A stretch of 64,000 nt of DNA from the NCBI RefSeq assembly GCF_003075435.1, contig NZ_QCZJ01000001.1, positions 496,001 through 560,000 on the forward strand, in the 5' to 3' direction. A model generated the notes under the pieces. It ran no database searches. It saw only the letters and a list, made by a program, of their open reading frames with translations, and had not been told where the DNA came from. Of the stretch, positions 18,527 to 28,155 are shown piece by piece (position 1 is the stretch's first letter; every line of letters starts with the position of its first letter). The translations under genes and the position numbers were made by a program. This stretch comes from Terrimonas sp. (GTDB lineage Bacteria > Bacteroidota > Bacteroidia > Chitinophagales > Chitinophagaceae).

Positions 18527-19582
18527 ATGTATCAATTACTACGACAAATCCTCTTTTTATTTTCTCCTGAGCGTGCGCATTACTTTTCAATGAACGTATT
18601 AAAAGCTGTATGCAGCGTGGGGATATTCAAAAAAATTATCAAAAGTTATTTCAAACCTGCAGGCAATTTAGAAAAGAAGTTGTTTTTTTCTTCTGCCAAC
18701 AGCACGATCACTTTTTTAAACCCGGTTGGGCTGGGAGCAGGCTTTGACAAAAATGCGAAATATTTAAGAGAGCTGGAAACGCTTGGTTTCGGATTTGTGG
18801 AGATAGGAACGGTTACGCCTAAGCCACAAGCCGGAAATGATAAACCCCGGTTATTCAGGCTGCCCAAGGATAAGGCTTTAATTAATCGTATGGGATTTAA
18901 TAATGATGGTGCTGAAGCTATTGCAGAAAGACTTTCGGAGTGGAGAAGAAAACAATCTTCATCTACGCTTATTATAGGAGGTAATATCGGTAAAAATAAA
19001 GTTACTCCTAATGAGGATGCATGGAAAGATTATGAAACCTGTTTTTATGCCCTGTTTGATTATGTAGATTATTTTGTGGTTAATGTGAGCTCTCCCAACA
19101 CACCCGGATTGCGTGAGCTACAGGAAAAAGATTCATTAAAAAAGATTCTTGTAAACCTGCAATCAATCAACAAAACGAAAAATACACCCAAACCTATTTT
19201 ATTAAAGATAGCGCCTGATTTAACCACAGAACAGATTGATGATGTAGTTGATCTTGCCATAGAAATTCAATTAGATGGTCTGGTAGCAACAAACACCACC
19301 ATTAGCCGTGATAATTTAAAAACACCTCAAAGTATTATTACGGAAACAGGAAATGGCGGATTGAGTGGAAAGCCTGTTAAAGCAATGTCTACAGCAATTG
19401 TGCAATACATTGTGCAAAAAACAGGAAATAAAATACCTGTTATAGGAAGTGGCGGCATATTTAACGGGACAGATGCTGAAGAAAAGCTGCAGGCCGGAGC
19501 CTCGTTAATACAGGTATGGACGGGATTTATTTATGAAGGACCGGGAATTGTAAAACAGATCTGCAAACAATTAGCTGGCTAA
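18527..19582 (+). CDS. pyrD: Dihydroorotate dehydrogenase (quinone), class 2
   Basis: Oxidises dihydroorotate to orotate with membrane quinone as acceptor, in pyrimidine synthesis. At 351 residues it has the class 2 length, including the N-terminal amphipathic extension (about 1-45) that docks on the inner membrane. The FMN barrel shows NPVGLGAGFDKNA, GFGFVEIGTVTPKPQ, NRMGFNNDG and the catalytic serine region VVNVSSPNTPGL, then KIAPDL, TNTT and GSGGI. The ATG lies only 8 bases after TACCTTCG, so the leader would be nearly absent. pyrF is in the window at 45179 but not linked. Confidence 0.97.
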   Translation: MYQLLRQILFLFSPERAHYFSMNVLKAVCSVGIFKKIIKSYFKPAGNLEKKLFFSSANSTITFLNPVGLGAGFDKNAKYLRELETLGFGFVEIGTVTPKPQAGNDKPRLFRLPKDKALINRMGFNNDGAEAIAERLSEWRRKQSSSTLIIGGNIGKNKVTPNEDAWKDYETCFYALFDYVDYFVVNVSSPNTPGLRELQEKDSLKKILVNLQSINKTKNTPKPILLKIAPDLTTEQIDDVVDLAIEIQLDGLVATNTTISRDNLKTPQSIITETGNGGLSGKPVKAMSTAIVQYIVQKTGNKIPVIGSGGIFNGTDAEEKLQAGASLIQVWTGFIYEGPGIVKQICKQLAG

Positions 19583-19720
19583 GGTTTTCTTAATTACTGC
19601 CGCTTCAACAGGAGGTTTTGCACTATTCTTTTTTTGAAAACTTTGCAGAGTATGCAGTATGGCAATAGCAGAAATTACCAACAATAAGGTTATCACATTT
19701 TTTGTCAAAATACGCTTCAT
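19571..19720 (-). CDS. Predicted small membrane protein (49 residues)
   Basis: An ATG-started frame of 49 codons (MKRILTKNVITLLLVIS...) encodes a basic N-terminus, one hydrophobic helix (about residues 8-25) and a polar Lys/Pro tail. Its stop overlaps the last 12 bases of pyrD, convergently. The start-and-helix layout is typical of a real small inner-membrane protein, and the 275-base gap would otherwise be empty. I do not recognise a family. It could still be a chance frame, since no promoter or homologue can be shown from the sequence. Confidence 0.45.
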   Translation of the reverse strand: MKRILTKNVITLLLVISAIAILHTLQSFQKKNSAKPPVEAAVIKKTLAS

Positions 19721-19857
19721 GCCTGTATAGATTGTGAGTTCCTGAAAGCAAATATCGGACTTGTTGCAATACCAATCCCGATATTTATATAAAATTTATT
19801 TTAACAATCTTATTCTTTAAAACAAAAAGTCAATCCAGGCGTATTTTCAATAAATCA

Positions 19858-20370
19858 TCAAAGTTCCAGAAGTCCATCCGGTAGGGTAACGTAAATTTTT
19901 TTTGTTTTATTATCAATACGCTCTAAAGTTTGTTCGTGCAGCGGTATCAGCTTTTCTTCTCCTTGCATATTTATTTTGCATAATACCTGGTGCGGCATTT
20001 CTATTACCTCTATTATCGTTCCAATATTTTTACCGCCATCAATAATCTGGTATCCCAAAAAAGAAATGGGGGCAGATTTTGCTGCGAATTTTTTAAAATC
20101 TTCGCTGCTCAACCATACTTCCTTTTGAACAAATTTTCGTGCAGATTCACGTGTATTAATCTGTTCAAGCTGAATATAGGTTTCAGCATCGCTTTTTATA
20201 CGGGCAGATGAAACAAAATAAGGAAGGAAGGAATCGCCGGCGTCTTCTATAAAAAGCGCTTCTATGCCTTTTAACGATGTTTTTTTACCAAGGCTGTGCT
20301 GCAAAATAAGTTCTCCGCTAAGGCTGAAAACAGAAACAAATTTTCCTATTTTGAAATATTCAGATCCCAC
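19858..20370 (-). CDS. rimM: 16S rRNA processing protein RimM
   Basis: A 170-residue cytoplasmic factor that binds ribosomal protein S19 and assists 30S head assembly. The N-terminal RimM barrel begins YFKIGKFVSVFSLSGELILQ, the variant of the family's GxIxxxhGhkGE motif. The C-terminal PRC barrel contains FLGYQIIDGGKNIGTIIEV and ends near LLEL. The start codon appears to be GTG at 20370. It follows rpsP at 76 bases, with a strong hairpin terminator or attenuator in that gap. rpsP-rimM linkage is common in bacteria and supports the call. Confidence 0.93.
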   Translation of the reverse strand: MGSEYFKIGKFVSVFSLSGELILQHSLGKKTSLKGIEALFIEDAGDSFLPYFVSSARIKSDAETYIQLEQINTRESARKFVQKEVWLSSEDFKKFAAKSAPISFLGYQIIDGGKNIGTIIEVIEMPHQVLCKINMQGEEKLIPLHEQTLERIDNKTKKIYVTLPDGLLEL

Positions 20371-20390
20371 TGCTTGAATGATTGCTCAAC

Positions 20391-20422
20391 AAAAATGCCT
20401 TGTGAAAATACTTTCACAAGGC
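20391..20422 (-). terminator. Terminator/attenuator between rpsP and rimM
   Basis: On the minus strand GCCTTGTGAAA (20422-20412) pairs perfectly with TTTCACAAGGC (20407-20397) around a 4-base loop, followed by ATTTTTG. It is 25 bases past the rpsP stop and only 21 bases before the rimM GTG start. Confidence 0.85.
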
Positions 20423-20446
20423 AAATCAGTTGAAGAAATACTATGT

Positions 20447-20878
20447 TTAGTTACCTTCTTCTTTTTGTTCAGTCCTTCTTGGAGCCATAGGCTTACGCGG
20501 TCTTCTTGCTCTTGCCGCTTCTTCCTGTTTTTTCCTGATGCTGCCTTCATGTTCTTCATGCCATTTCTGGAATTTAGACATTGCAGTAGCTTCATCAAAC
20601 AAACCGAGGCTTACACCGCGCAATAAATGCTTAAGGTATAATACTCCTTTGTAAGATAAAATCTTACGTACAGTATCAGTTGGCTGGGCTCCTTTTTGCA
20701 ACCAATCCAATGCTTTTTGTCTGTCTAACTGTACAGCAGTTGGTTGGCCTAATGGATTATAGGTTCCGATCTTCTGGATGAATTTTCCATCCCTTGGCGC
20801 ACGGGCATCGGCTACCACTATAAAGTAGAAGGGTCTCTTCTTACTCCCGTGACGTTGCAGTCTGATTTTAACAGCCAT
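20447..20878 (-). CDS. rpsP: 30S ribosomal protein S16
   Basis: The true start is the ATG at 20878 ([18 protein letters not shown]), giving 143 residues; the open frame extends further upstream without family similarity. The S16 domain covers about residues 1-80 ([22 protein letters not shown] is typical). A Lys/Arg/Glu-rich extension of about 60 residues follows, including [17 protein letters not shown]; long S16 tails occur in Bacteroidetes. It lies 104 bases after ffh and before rimM, a familiar ribosome and secretion cluster. Confidence 0.96.
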   Translation of the reverse strand: MAVKIRLQRHGSKKRPFYFIVVADARAPRDGKFIQKIGTYNPLGQPTAVQLDRQKALDWLQKGAQPTDTVRKILSYKGVLYLKHLLRGVSLGLFDEATAMSKFQKWHEEHEGSIRKKQEEAARARRPRKPMAPRRTEQKEEGN

Positions 20879-20982
20879 AAAAAATAAACATTTTAAATGG
20901 GTGATTGATAAATTTTTATTCTTTCTAAAGGTTTGCGAAGATATGCCTTGCAAACTATAAATCAAAGTAAAAGTACAAAAAA

Positions 20983-22302
20983 TCAACGTTTTCCAAAACC
21001 CATTCTTCCCATCGGCATCTTATTCATCATTTTCATCATTTGTTTCATCTGCTCGAATTGCTTCATAAACTGGTTAACATCTGTCAAATCTTTGCCCGAT
21101 CCTTTTGCTATCCTGTTTCTGCGGCTTGGGTTTATCACATCCGGGTTTGCCCTTTCATAAGGCGTCATAGAATTGATCATCGCTTCTATTCCTTTAAAAG
21201 AGTCATCGCTTACATCAACGTCCTTTATAGCCTTTCCCATACCCGGTATCATACCCATCAGGTCTTTCAGGTTGCCCATTTTCTTTATCTGCTGCAACTG
21301 GTCCAGAAAATCCTGGAAATCAAACTGGTTTTTGCGCATTTTCTTCTGCAACCTGGCAGCCTGCGCCTCATCAAACTGCGCCTGGGCTTTTTCTACAAGG
21401 GTTGTAATATCACCCATACCCAGAATACGCTGCGCCATCCTTTCGGGATAAAACACATCCAGCGTATCTAATTTTTCGCCGCTACTGATAAACTTAATAG
21501 GCTTTTGAACCGTGTATTTAATAGATAATGCTGCCCCGCCACGCGTATCACCATCTAACTTGGTAAGTACAACACCGCTAAAATCCAGTCTTTCATTAAA
21601 CGCTTTTGCCGTATTCACAGCGTCCTGCCCTGTCATTGAATCCACCACAAAAAGAATTTCCTGTGGCTTAACCGCGGCCTTAATATCAGCTACTTCTGTC
21701 ATCATCACCTCATCTATAGCCAACCTTCCCGCAGTATCGATGATAACAATGTTTTTGTTTTTGCTCCTTGCTTCTTTAATCGCATTCTGTGCTATTTCAA
21801 CAGCATTTTTATTGTCAGGCTCGCTATATACATCAACATTGATCTGCCCGCCCAAAACTTTTAGCTGATCAATCGCCGCAGGACGATAAATATCAGCCGC
21901 AACCAGCAGCGGCGATTTTCCTTTCTTGTTTTTGAGGTAATTAGCCAGCTTGCCGCTGAAGGTAGTTTTACCACTACCCTGCAGTCCTGCAATAAGCATC
22001 ACCGCAGGATTGCCTGTTATATTAAATTCGCTCTCCGTACCACCCATCAGTTCCGCCAGTTCATCCTTCACTATCTTAACCATTAACTGACCAGGGCTTA
22101 CAGCGGTCAGCACCTTTTCGCCCAAAGCTTTGGACTTAACCGTATCTGTAAAATCTTTGGCTATTTTGTAGTTTACGTCCGCATCTACCAGGGCACGCCT
22201 GATATCCTTTACCGTATTCGCAATATTCAGTTCATTGATCCTGCCTTCGCCTTTTATCTGCTTAAAGGCCGAATCTAACCGCTCTGACAATGATTCAAAC
22301 AT
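20983..22302 (-). CDS. ffh: Signal recognition particle protein Ffh
   Basis: The 439-residue GTPase of the signal recognition particle, which binds 4.5S RNA and signal sequences of nascent membrane proteins. The N domain starts [22 protein letters not shown]. The G domain has the P-loop [21 protein letters not shown] and [14 protein letters not shown]. The methionine-rich M domain runs from about 325 and ends [13 protein letters not shown]. The gene is upstream of rpsP on the same strand and separated from the sigma factor gene by a terminator. Confidence 0.98.
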   Translation of the reverse strand: MFESLSERLDSAFKQIKGEGRINELNIANTVKDIRRALVDADVNYKIAKDFTDTVKSKALGEKVLTAVSPGQLMVKIVKDELAELMGGTESEFNITGNPAVMLIAGLQGSGKTTFSGKLANYLKNKKGKSPLLVAADIYRPAAIDQLKVLGGQINVDVYSEPDNKNAVEIAQNAIKEARSKNKNIVIIDTAGRLAIDEVMMTEVADIKAAVKPQEILFVVDSMTGQDAVNTAKAFNERLDFSGVVLTKLDGDTRGGAALSIKYTVQKPIKFISSGEKLDTLDVFYPERMAQRILGMGDITTLVEKAQAQFDEAQAARLQKKMRKNQFDFQDFLDQLQQIKKMGNLKDLMGMIPGMGKAIKDVDVSDDSFKGIEAMINSMTPYERANPDVINPSRRNRIAKGSGKDLTDVNQFMKQFEQMKQMMKMMNKMPMGRMGFGKR

Positions 22303-22333
22303 AGACTTGTTTGTTTATCCGTATTTAAAATAA

Positions 22334-22364
22334 AAAAGTGAACAAAGGTAAATTGTTCACTTTT
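22334..22364 (-). terminator. Terminator between rpoD and ffh
   Basis: AAAAGTGAACAA (22334-22345) and TTGTTCACTTTT (22353-22364) form a perfect 12-bp stem with a 7-base loop. The minus-strand reading continues into TTTATTTT, 42 bases past the sigma factor stop. Confidence 0.88.
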
Positions 22365-22405
22365 AAAATCGTCAGGAAATTATGTAAGGAAAAGAAGCGC
22401 AGCGT

Positions 22406-23275
22406 TTATGTTCCTAAATAGGTTTTAAGCAACTTAGATCTTGACGCTGTTCTTAATTTGGTTATTGCTTTGTCTTTAATCTGCCTTACTCTTTCGCGGG
22501 TAAGGTTAAAACGTTCCCCAATATCCTCAAGGCTCATCGGGTTATCTAAACCAATCCCAAAGAAAAACCTGAGCACATCCTGCTGGCGGTCCGTTAATGT
22601 ATGTAGTGATCTTTCTATTTCCTTTTTTAATGATTCATGATGCGCTATTCTTTCATCAACACTGTCTGCATTGGGATTTGCCATTATATCAACCAATGTT
22701 CCATCTTCACCTTCAGACAACGGTGTATCCATACTCACATGTCTTGCAGCAACACCTAATGTAGCTGCAATTTCTTCCGTATCAATTTCAAGCATTTCTG
22801 CCAATTCTTCTGCCGAAGGCTCTCTTTCATATTCCTGCTCTAATTGCTGAAATGCTTTATTAATCCTGTTGGTAAGCCCAACCTTATTTAAAGGCAAACG
22901 TACAATACGTGATTGTTCTGCCAAAGCCTGCAAAATGCTTTGACGTATCCACCAAACAGCGTATGATATAAACTTAAAGCCTCGTGTTTCATCAAAACGC
23001 TGAGCAGCTTTAATAAGACCGAAATTTCCTTCATTAATAAGATCTGGCAGAGACAGCCCCTGGTTTTGATACTGCTTAGCCACAGATACCACAAATCTCA
23101 GGTTTGCTTTTGTCAGCCTGTCAAGTGCTTTTTGGTCGCCTTGTTTTATTAATTCTGCCAATCTTACCTCTTCTTCTGAACCAATCAACTCTACACGTCC
23201 AATTTCCTGCAGGTACTTTTCCAGACTTTGAGACTCACGATTCGTAATCGATTTCGTGATTTTGAGCTGACGCAT
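22406..23275 (-). CDS. rpoD: Primary RNA polymerase sigma factor (RpoD/SigA, short Bacteroidetes type)
   Basis: The start is probably the ATG at 23275 ([22 protein letters not shown]), the usual Bacteroidetes N-terminus; an ATG two codons earlier is possible. The 289-residue protein lacks region 1.1 and the large spacer seen in E. coli RpoD. Region 1.2 is [15 protein letters not shown]. Region 2 contains [33 protein letters not shown] and [15 protein letters not shown]. Region 3 and then region 4 follow, with a helix-turn-helix ending [20 protein letters not shown]. It directs transcription from the TTTG/TAnnTTTG promoters seen in this window. Confidence 0.97.
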   Translation of the reverse strand: MRQLKITKSITNRESQSLEKYLQEIGRVELIGSEEEVRLAELIKQGDQKALDRLTKANLRFVVSVAKQYQNQGLSLPDLINEGNFGLIKAAQRFDETRGFKFISYAVWWIRQSILQALAEQSRIVRLPLNKVGLTNRINKAFQQLEQEYEREPSAEELAEMLEIDTEEIAATLGVAARHVSMDTPLSEGEDGTLVDIMANPNADSVDERIAHHESLKKEIERSLHTLTDRQQDVLRFFFGIGLDNPMSLEDIGERFNLTRERVRQIKDKAITKLRTASRSKLLKTYLGT

Positions 23276-23565
23276 ACTCATAAAAGAGAATATTTAAGGG
23301 GTTTTAAAGAAATCTATAAAGCACGGATTTCAAGCTCTAAAACGCTGGCTACCATTAGATATTGTACCTTAAGCAATTTAAGGAAATAGCAGGTATTAGA
23401 AAAAAATATTATTATCTGTGCCTCAACCAGTTTAAAAAAATAAAAGCCCGTGGACTTTTGTTACCTGCTTTTTAGGAAAAAATATTTTATAAAAAACTTT
23501 GATGCTTCTATTATTTTTATATTATTGCAAGCCAGCTTAAGCTAGGATAAATTGATTTTTGACAA

Positions 23566-23946
23566 ATGAGTAAGAAACAATTATATACATTAGAATATCC
23601 TGTACGTTGCTCGCCTACAATATTATACGAGTTTTTGTCTACCCCGGCGGGTTTACAGGAATGGTTTGCCGATAAAGTGGACGAAAGGGATATGATTTTC
23701 AGTTTTACCTGGAAAGATTCTACCGATAAAGCGGAGGTTTTAGAGGGAGAAGAAGACAAGTTTATTCGCTTTCACTGGGAACATGCCCCTAAAGACGAAT
23801 ATTTTGAATTTGGCATTGAAAAATCAGAGGTAACCAACCAAACTATACTGGTAATTAAAGATTTTGCGGAAAAAAGAGATATTGCGGATCAAAGCCGCTT
23901 GTGGGATTCGCAGGTTAAAGATTTGTTCCACAGGCTTGGTAACTAA
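23566..23946 (+). CDS. START-like (SRPBCC superfamily) domain protein
   Basis: A 126-residue cytoplasmic protein of the START/Bet v1-like fold, of a form conserved in Bacteroidetes. N-terminal strand and helix KQLYTLEYPVRCSPTILYEFLSTPAGLQEWFADKV is the typical AHSA1-like opening, and the C-terminal helix is DSQVKDLFHRLG. The fold binds hydrophobic ligands, but this subgroup has no known ligand. It diverges from the sigma factor gene across 290 bases with a 10-base palindrome (23534-23543) and otherwise nothing I recognise, and converges with the gene at 23952 (5 bases between stops). Confidence 0.85.
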   Translation: MSKKQLYTLEYPVRCSPTILYEFLSTPAGLQEWFADKVDERDMIFSFTWKDSTDKAEVLEGEEDKFIRFHWEHAPKDEYFEFGIEKSEVTNQTILVIKDFAEKRDIADQSRLWDSQVKDLFHRLGN

Positions 23947-23951
23947 CCCGC

Positions 23952-24548
23952 TCACAAGTTCTGTATGAGGCTGCTGAAGCTTTTTTCAAAGAATTTATCT
24001 GCATTACACCACTGCTGTAAGGGATAAAAACGGGCTATTTTCACAAACGGTGTTTTTCTTATCATAAGATTATTCATTTCCCCGGATGTGAGATCAATTA
24101 CACGCTTATGAGATATTGCTGTTTTGTGATGCAGCCATTCGTCATCGCTTAACTGCAGGTACCAGCTTGAAGGATCACTTTCATTAAGCTTAAAAAACAT
24201 TGCGGGATCAGCTGGTTTAAATTTCCCTTTCAGGTGAAGGGTTATGCTCAGATCATTTCCCCACCAAAACATAGTTCTTATAGCTAAAACATCTTCCCTG
24301 GTAAAAAAACGCGGGTAATCGAGCATAACATAAGGAAGCCCTTTGTAATTTTCGCCGCGTGATATTTTGGGTGAATTTGATGCCGTTTCCTGAGGTAATA
24401 AATCTTTGCCGAGCTTCACATAGGTACCGGCAAGTAGCCCAAAAAGACTATAAACCTTTTCAATTATACGGTTCTTTGTTAAAATAAAATCTATATCGGC
24501 AGCTAAATTCAGTTCGTTTTCTGAAAACTGTATTTTTGCATCTATCAT
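23952..24548 (-). CDS. Hypothetical protein
   Basis: A 198-residue protein I do not recognise. It has no signal peptide or membrane helix, and is rich in aromatic residues (for example AIRTMFWWGNDLSITLHL and SSWYLQLSDDEWLHH). The opening DAKIQFSENELNLAADIDFI and absence of low-complexity stretches look like a real soluble protein. The ATG at 24548 lies 40 bases from the divergent LptF/G gene, so the two may share control. Codon use looks like the neighbours. Confidence 0.7.
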   Translation of the reverse strand: MIDAKIQFSENELNLAADIDFILTKNRIIEKVYSLFGLLAGTYVKLGKDLLPQETASNSPKISRGENYKGLPYVMLDYPRFFTREDVLAIRTMFWWGNDLSITLHLKGKFKPADPAMFFKLNESDPSSWYLQLSDDEWLHHKTAISHKRVIDLTSGEMNNLMIRKTPFVKIARFYPLQQWCNADKFFEKSFSSLIQNL

Positions 24549-24588
24549 TGGGTAAAGTTATTACAGCACAAAATAGTAAACCTGGAAA

Positions 24589-26157
24589 GTGATTAAAAAA
24601 TTAGACAAGCTTGTTATAAAAGCATTCGTGGGTCCCTTCATTGCCACTTTTTTCATAACCTTATTTGTGCTGGTGCTTCAATTTTTCTGGAAATATATTG
24701 ATGACCTTGTAGGAAAAGGACTTGACACCATAACCATACTGCAGCTTACCAGCTATGTTACGGCAACTGCGGTCCCCCTGGCTTTACCGCTCGCCGTACT
24801 GCTTTCATCAATAATGACCTTTGGAAAACTGGGCGAAAGCTTCGAAACAGTTGCCATTAAATCAGCAGGGATTCCTTTGTTACGATTCATGCGGCCTTTG
24901 TTCATTTTCTCTGTTATCATTTCAATGGTTGCATTTCTTTTTTCAAATTATATTATCCCGGTTGCACAGCTAAAGTTTCAAACTTTATTATATGATATTA
25001 CAGTAGCTAAACCGGCATTCAATCTTAAGGAGGGCGTTTTTTTTAAAGAGTTTGACGGCTATACCATCAAAATCGGTAAAAAGGAAAAGGATAATGTCAC
25101 TATACATAATATCATCATTTTTGAAAGGAATTACAGCCTGCAGGATAATATAATTGTGGCAGAGCATGGACAAATGAAAATGAGTGATGATAAAAAATTC
25201 CTGGAGTTTTACTTACAAAACGGTTGGCGCAATGAAGAAAGAGGACCTTCTTATACTGTAAATACCGACTATTTACGCCTGGGCTTTAAAGAATATAAAA
25301 AAGTATTTGACCTTAGCTCCTTTGCTATGATGCGCACCCCCGACAGCCTGTTTAAAGACAATTTCAGAATGCTGAATGTGCGGCAGTTAAATAATGCTAT
25401 TGACTCTCTTAAAGTGCAGGCCGGAGGCAGAATGTCGAAAAGAATAGAAAGAGAAGTCAGCCTTAATTACACTTTTGTAAAAGATGCTAAGGACTCTTTG
25501 AAAAAGCCGCTGCCCCACCCTGTAATTCCCCCGGCGGAAATGGTTGTATACGAAAAAGTTCCGCTCTCCACGCCAATCATTCCCGCAAGATATGATCAGC
25601 AAAGAAATGCTATAGGACTGGCATTACAGGCTCCCCCACCCGCTACGTACGATCAGTTGCTGCCAGATTCCGTAAGAAAATCGATAGTAACAAGAGTAAT
25701 TGATAAAGTAAACAGCTCAAAAAATGCGCTGGATATTATTGCGGCAGACACACAGGCAAAACAAAAAGACCTGCGCTTCCACCTGATTGAATGGCACAGG
25801 AAATTTTCGCTTTCATTTGCCTGCGTAGTGCTGTTCCTTATAGGCGCCCCACTCGGCTCTATCATAAGAAAAGGCGGTTTGGGTATGCCGCTGGTTATCG
25901 CTGTTATTTTCTTTCTCATTTTTCACCTGCTGAATATGTTTGGAGAAAAATTTGTCAGAGAAGATATTACATCAGCATTTGTGGGAATGTGGTTGTCTAC
26001 ATTGGCATTGTTACCTGTCGGCTTTTTCCTTACATATAAAGCCATGCACGATTCACAATTATTTAATAAAGAATTTTATTACCGCACATTTAAGAAACTA
26101 CGCTTACTTATTCAAAAATTCAGGAGTAAAAAAGAAGCAACTGCGGCAATGGCTTAA
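24589..26157 (+). CDS. LptF/LptG family permease (YjgP/YjgQ)
   Basis: A 522-residue inner-membrane protein of the LptF/LptG family, which with the ATPase LptB extracts lipopolysaccharide for transport to the outer membrane. Three N-terminal helices (about residues 12-120) are followed by a periplasmic beta-jellyroll domain of about 250 residues, then three C-terminal helices (from about 405, FACVVLFLIGAPLGSII). The start is a GTG at 24589 preceded by GGAAA. The partner permease and LptB are not in the window. Whether it corresponds to LptF or LptG cannot be told. Confidence 0.92.
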   Translation: MIKKLDKLVIKAFVGPFIATFFITLFVLVLQFFWKYIDDLVGKGLDTITILQLTSYVTATAVPLALPLAVLLSSIMTFGKLGESFETVAIKSAGIPLLRFMRPLFIFSVIISMVAFLFSNYIIPVAQLKFQTLLYDITVAKPAFNLKEGVFFKEFDGYTIKIGKKEKDNVTIHNIIIFERNYSLQDNIIVAEHGQMKMSDDKKFLEFYLQNGWRNEERGPSYTVNTDYLRLGFKEYKKVFDLSSFAMMRTPDSLFKDNFRMLNVRQLNNAIDSLKVQAGGRMSKRIEREVSLNYTFVKDAKDSLKKPLPHPVIPPAEMVVYEKVPLSTPIIPARYDQQRNAIGLALQAPPPATYDQLLPDSVRKSIVTRVIDKVNSSKNALDIIAADTQAKQKDLRFHLIEWHRKFSLSFACVVLFLIGAPLGSIIRKGGLGMPLVIAVIFFLIFHLLNMFGEKFVREDITSAFVGMWLSTLALLPVGFFLTYKAMHDSQLFNKEFYYRTFKKLRLLIQKFRSKKEATAAMA

Positions 26158-26670
26158 ATTGACTCAGCCTTTGTCAGAACCTTCCATAATTTCTATAACG
26201 GTCGGACCAACAAAGGCTGATTATGACTTGCAATCGGGAGCAAATATACAGTTCAATATTACATACAACAACATAATTTTTTAAAGAAATGATAAAATAA
26301 AAACTGCCCCTCATTTTATGTTTAAACTATATAACAGCGGAAGCTCAGCATCAGGATAAATTTTCAACAATTATAATTATAGTTCAGCATAAATTTCACA
26401 GCCCGTGGAGCGGTTCCGGAAAGAAGGTTTATGCCTTATGCAAGACGTATTTTACGATACAAAAATTGAAATATACCCTCTGCAAACTCCTGTTATCTTT
26501 AGAACAAAGCCTGTCCTGTACAAGTTAGCTTCTTATGTTCAGGCACATTGCGGAAGGAGAATGTTGTGGGAAAATTATTTGAAATAAGTCCATTTAAAAT
26601 ATACAAAGTTGAGTTTATAAAAAACTGCCTATTTTCGTTTCCCTCAATCTTCACTGAAAATATAAAAGCT
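26158..26670. other. Intergenic region with a long-range inverted repeat
   Basis: This 513-base gap contains no supportable gene. Just after the LptF/G stop an 11-base perfect inverted repeat, TCAGCCTTTGT (26164-26174) and ACAAAGGCTGA (26210-26220), encloses 35 bases that can pair partly; there is no T run. Upstream of the dipeptidase ATG, TTG (26609-26611) and TATTTTCG (26630-26637) form a weak promoter candidate. The 60-codon frame at 26405 has no protein-like features. Confidence 0.5.
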
Positions 26671-28050
26671 ATGCAGACCTGGCAGGAATATCAAACAAAA
26701 AATAAAGATAGATTTCTTAATGAATTGCTTGAACTATTACGCATTCCATCAGTTAGTGCACGAAGCGAACACAAAGCAGACATGATTGCCTGCGCGGAAG
26801 CAGTTAAGAACAGGCTGCTTGAAGCCGGTGCAGATAAAGCCGAAGTGTATTCCACTGAAGGACATCCTGTGGTGTATGCTGAAAAAATAATTGATCCATC
26901 GAAGCCTACAGTATTAGTATATGGTCACTACGATGTGCAGCCTGCCGACCCGCTTAATTTATGGAACAGCGGGCCTTTTGAACCTGTAATAAAAGACGGA
27001 AAAATATTTGCCCGTGGTTCATGTGATGATAAGGGCCAATTTTACATGCATGTAAAAGCACTGGAAACACTTGTAAATACCAACTCGCTTTCAACCAATA
27101 TTAAATTTATTATTGAGGGTGAGGAAGAAATAGGATCGCCTAATCTTGCAAAATTTGTTTCCTCACATAATGATCTGCTGAAAGCTGATGTAATACTGAT
27201 CAGTGATACCGCTATGATCAGCATGGATACGCCGTCAATTGATATCGGTGTTCGCGGGCTTTCTTATATAGAAGTTGAAGTAACCGGCCCTAACAGGGAT
27301 TTACACAGCGGTGTGTATGGCGGCGCTGTTGCTAACCCCGTTACTATGCTTGCAAAAATGATCGCATCCTGTCATGATGAGCATAATCATATTACCATTC
27401 CCGGGTTTTATGACGATGTGGTAGAACCATCAGCGGCAGAAAGAAAGCTGATGGCTGAAGCGCCCTATGATGAAGAAGCGTATAAAGAAGATTTAGGGGT
27501 GAATGCGCTATGGGGTGAAAAAGGATATACTACCAATGAAAGAACAGGCATCAGACCAACGCTTGAACTGAACGGTATTTGGGGAGGCTATACAGGAGAA
27601 GGCGCTAAAACGGTATTACCTTCAAAAGCATTTGCAAAAATTTCCGCACGTTTGGTACCGAACCAATCCTCTGTAAAAATTACAGAGAAATTGCTTAACT
27701 ATTTTAAAAGCATCGCTCCTCCGGGCGTTACGGTAAAGGCGGAAGAGCATCATGGCGGCGAACCTTATATGACGCCAATAGACTCTACAGGATATAAAGC
27801 TGCCGCAAAAGCTATTGAAACCACATTCGGCAAATCACCTATTCCTGTTCGCGGCGGCGGAAGCATTCCTATTTGTTCTCTTTTTGAAAAGGAGCTGGGC
27901 GTTAAAATAGTTTTTCTTGGCTTTGGTTTAGACAGCGACAATCTTCATTCGCCCAATGAGAAATTTGACCTGTTCAACTTTTACAAAGGCATTGAAACCA
28001 TTCCTTATTTCCATAAGTATTTTGCGGAGATGGGGGAATTTGAAAAATAG
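26671..28050 (+). CDS. M20 family dipeptidase
   Basis: A 459-residue cytoplasmic zinc dipeptidase of family M20. I start it at the ATG at 26671 (MQTWQEYQTKNKDRFLNELLELLRIPSVSA), where family similarity begins; the frame is open 41 codons further upstream. The metal and catalytic motifs are VYGHYDVQPADP (His and Asp), GSCDDKGQ, and EGEEEIGSPN (catalytic and metal Glu). A dimerisation domain sits in the middle. The last codons and the following bases carry two copies of GAATTTGAAAA (28036 and 28053), one on each side of the stop codon, so the C-terminal residues EFEK come from a word repeat. Confidence 0.93.
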   Translation: MQTWQEYQTKNKDRFLNELLELLRIPSVSARSEHKADMIACAEAVKNRLLEAGADKAEVYSTEGHPVVYAEKIIDPSKPTVLVYGHYDVQPADPLNLWNSGPFEPVIKDGKIFARGSCDDKGQFYMHVKALETLVNTNSLSTNIKFIIEGEEEIGSPNLAKFVSSHNDLLKADVILISDTAMISMDTPSIDIGVRGLSYIEVEVTGPNRDLHSGVYGGAVANPVTMLAKMIASCHDEHNHITIPGFYDDVVEPSAAERKLMAEAPYDEEAYKEDLGVNALWGEKGYTTNERTGIRPTLELNGIWGGYTGEGAKTVLPSKAFAKISARLVPNQSSVKITEKLLNYFKSIAPPGVTVKAEEHHGGEPYMTPIDSTGYKAAAKAIETTFGKSPIPVRGGGSIPICSLFEKELGVKIVFLGFGLDSDNLHSPNEKFDLFNFYKGIETIPYFHKYFAEMGEFEK

Positions 28051-28155
28051 AGGAATTTGAAAACGAGAAGATGTGGTAGTGTGGAAATGCTTTGTCCGGA
28101 ATTTATTTGATAGATGATGTGGTAGTGATGTAGTTTGTAAATATTCTACAGCACC

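Noticed and set aside
26405-26587. A 60-codon frame upstream of the dipeptidase
   Set aside because: No domain, no signal, and it overlaps the probable promoter region of the dipeptidase.
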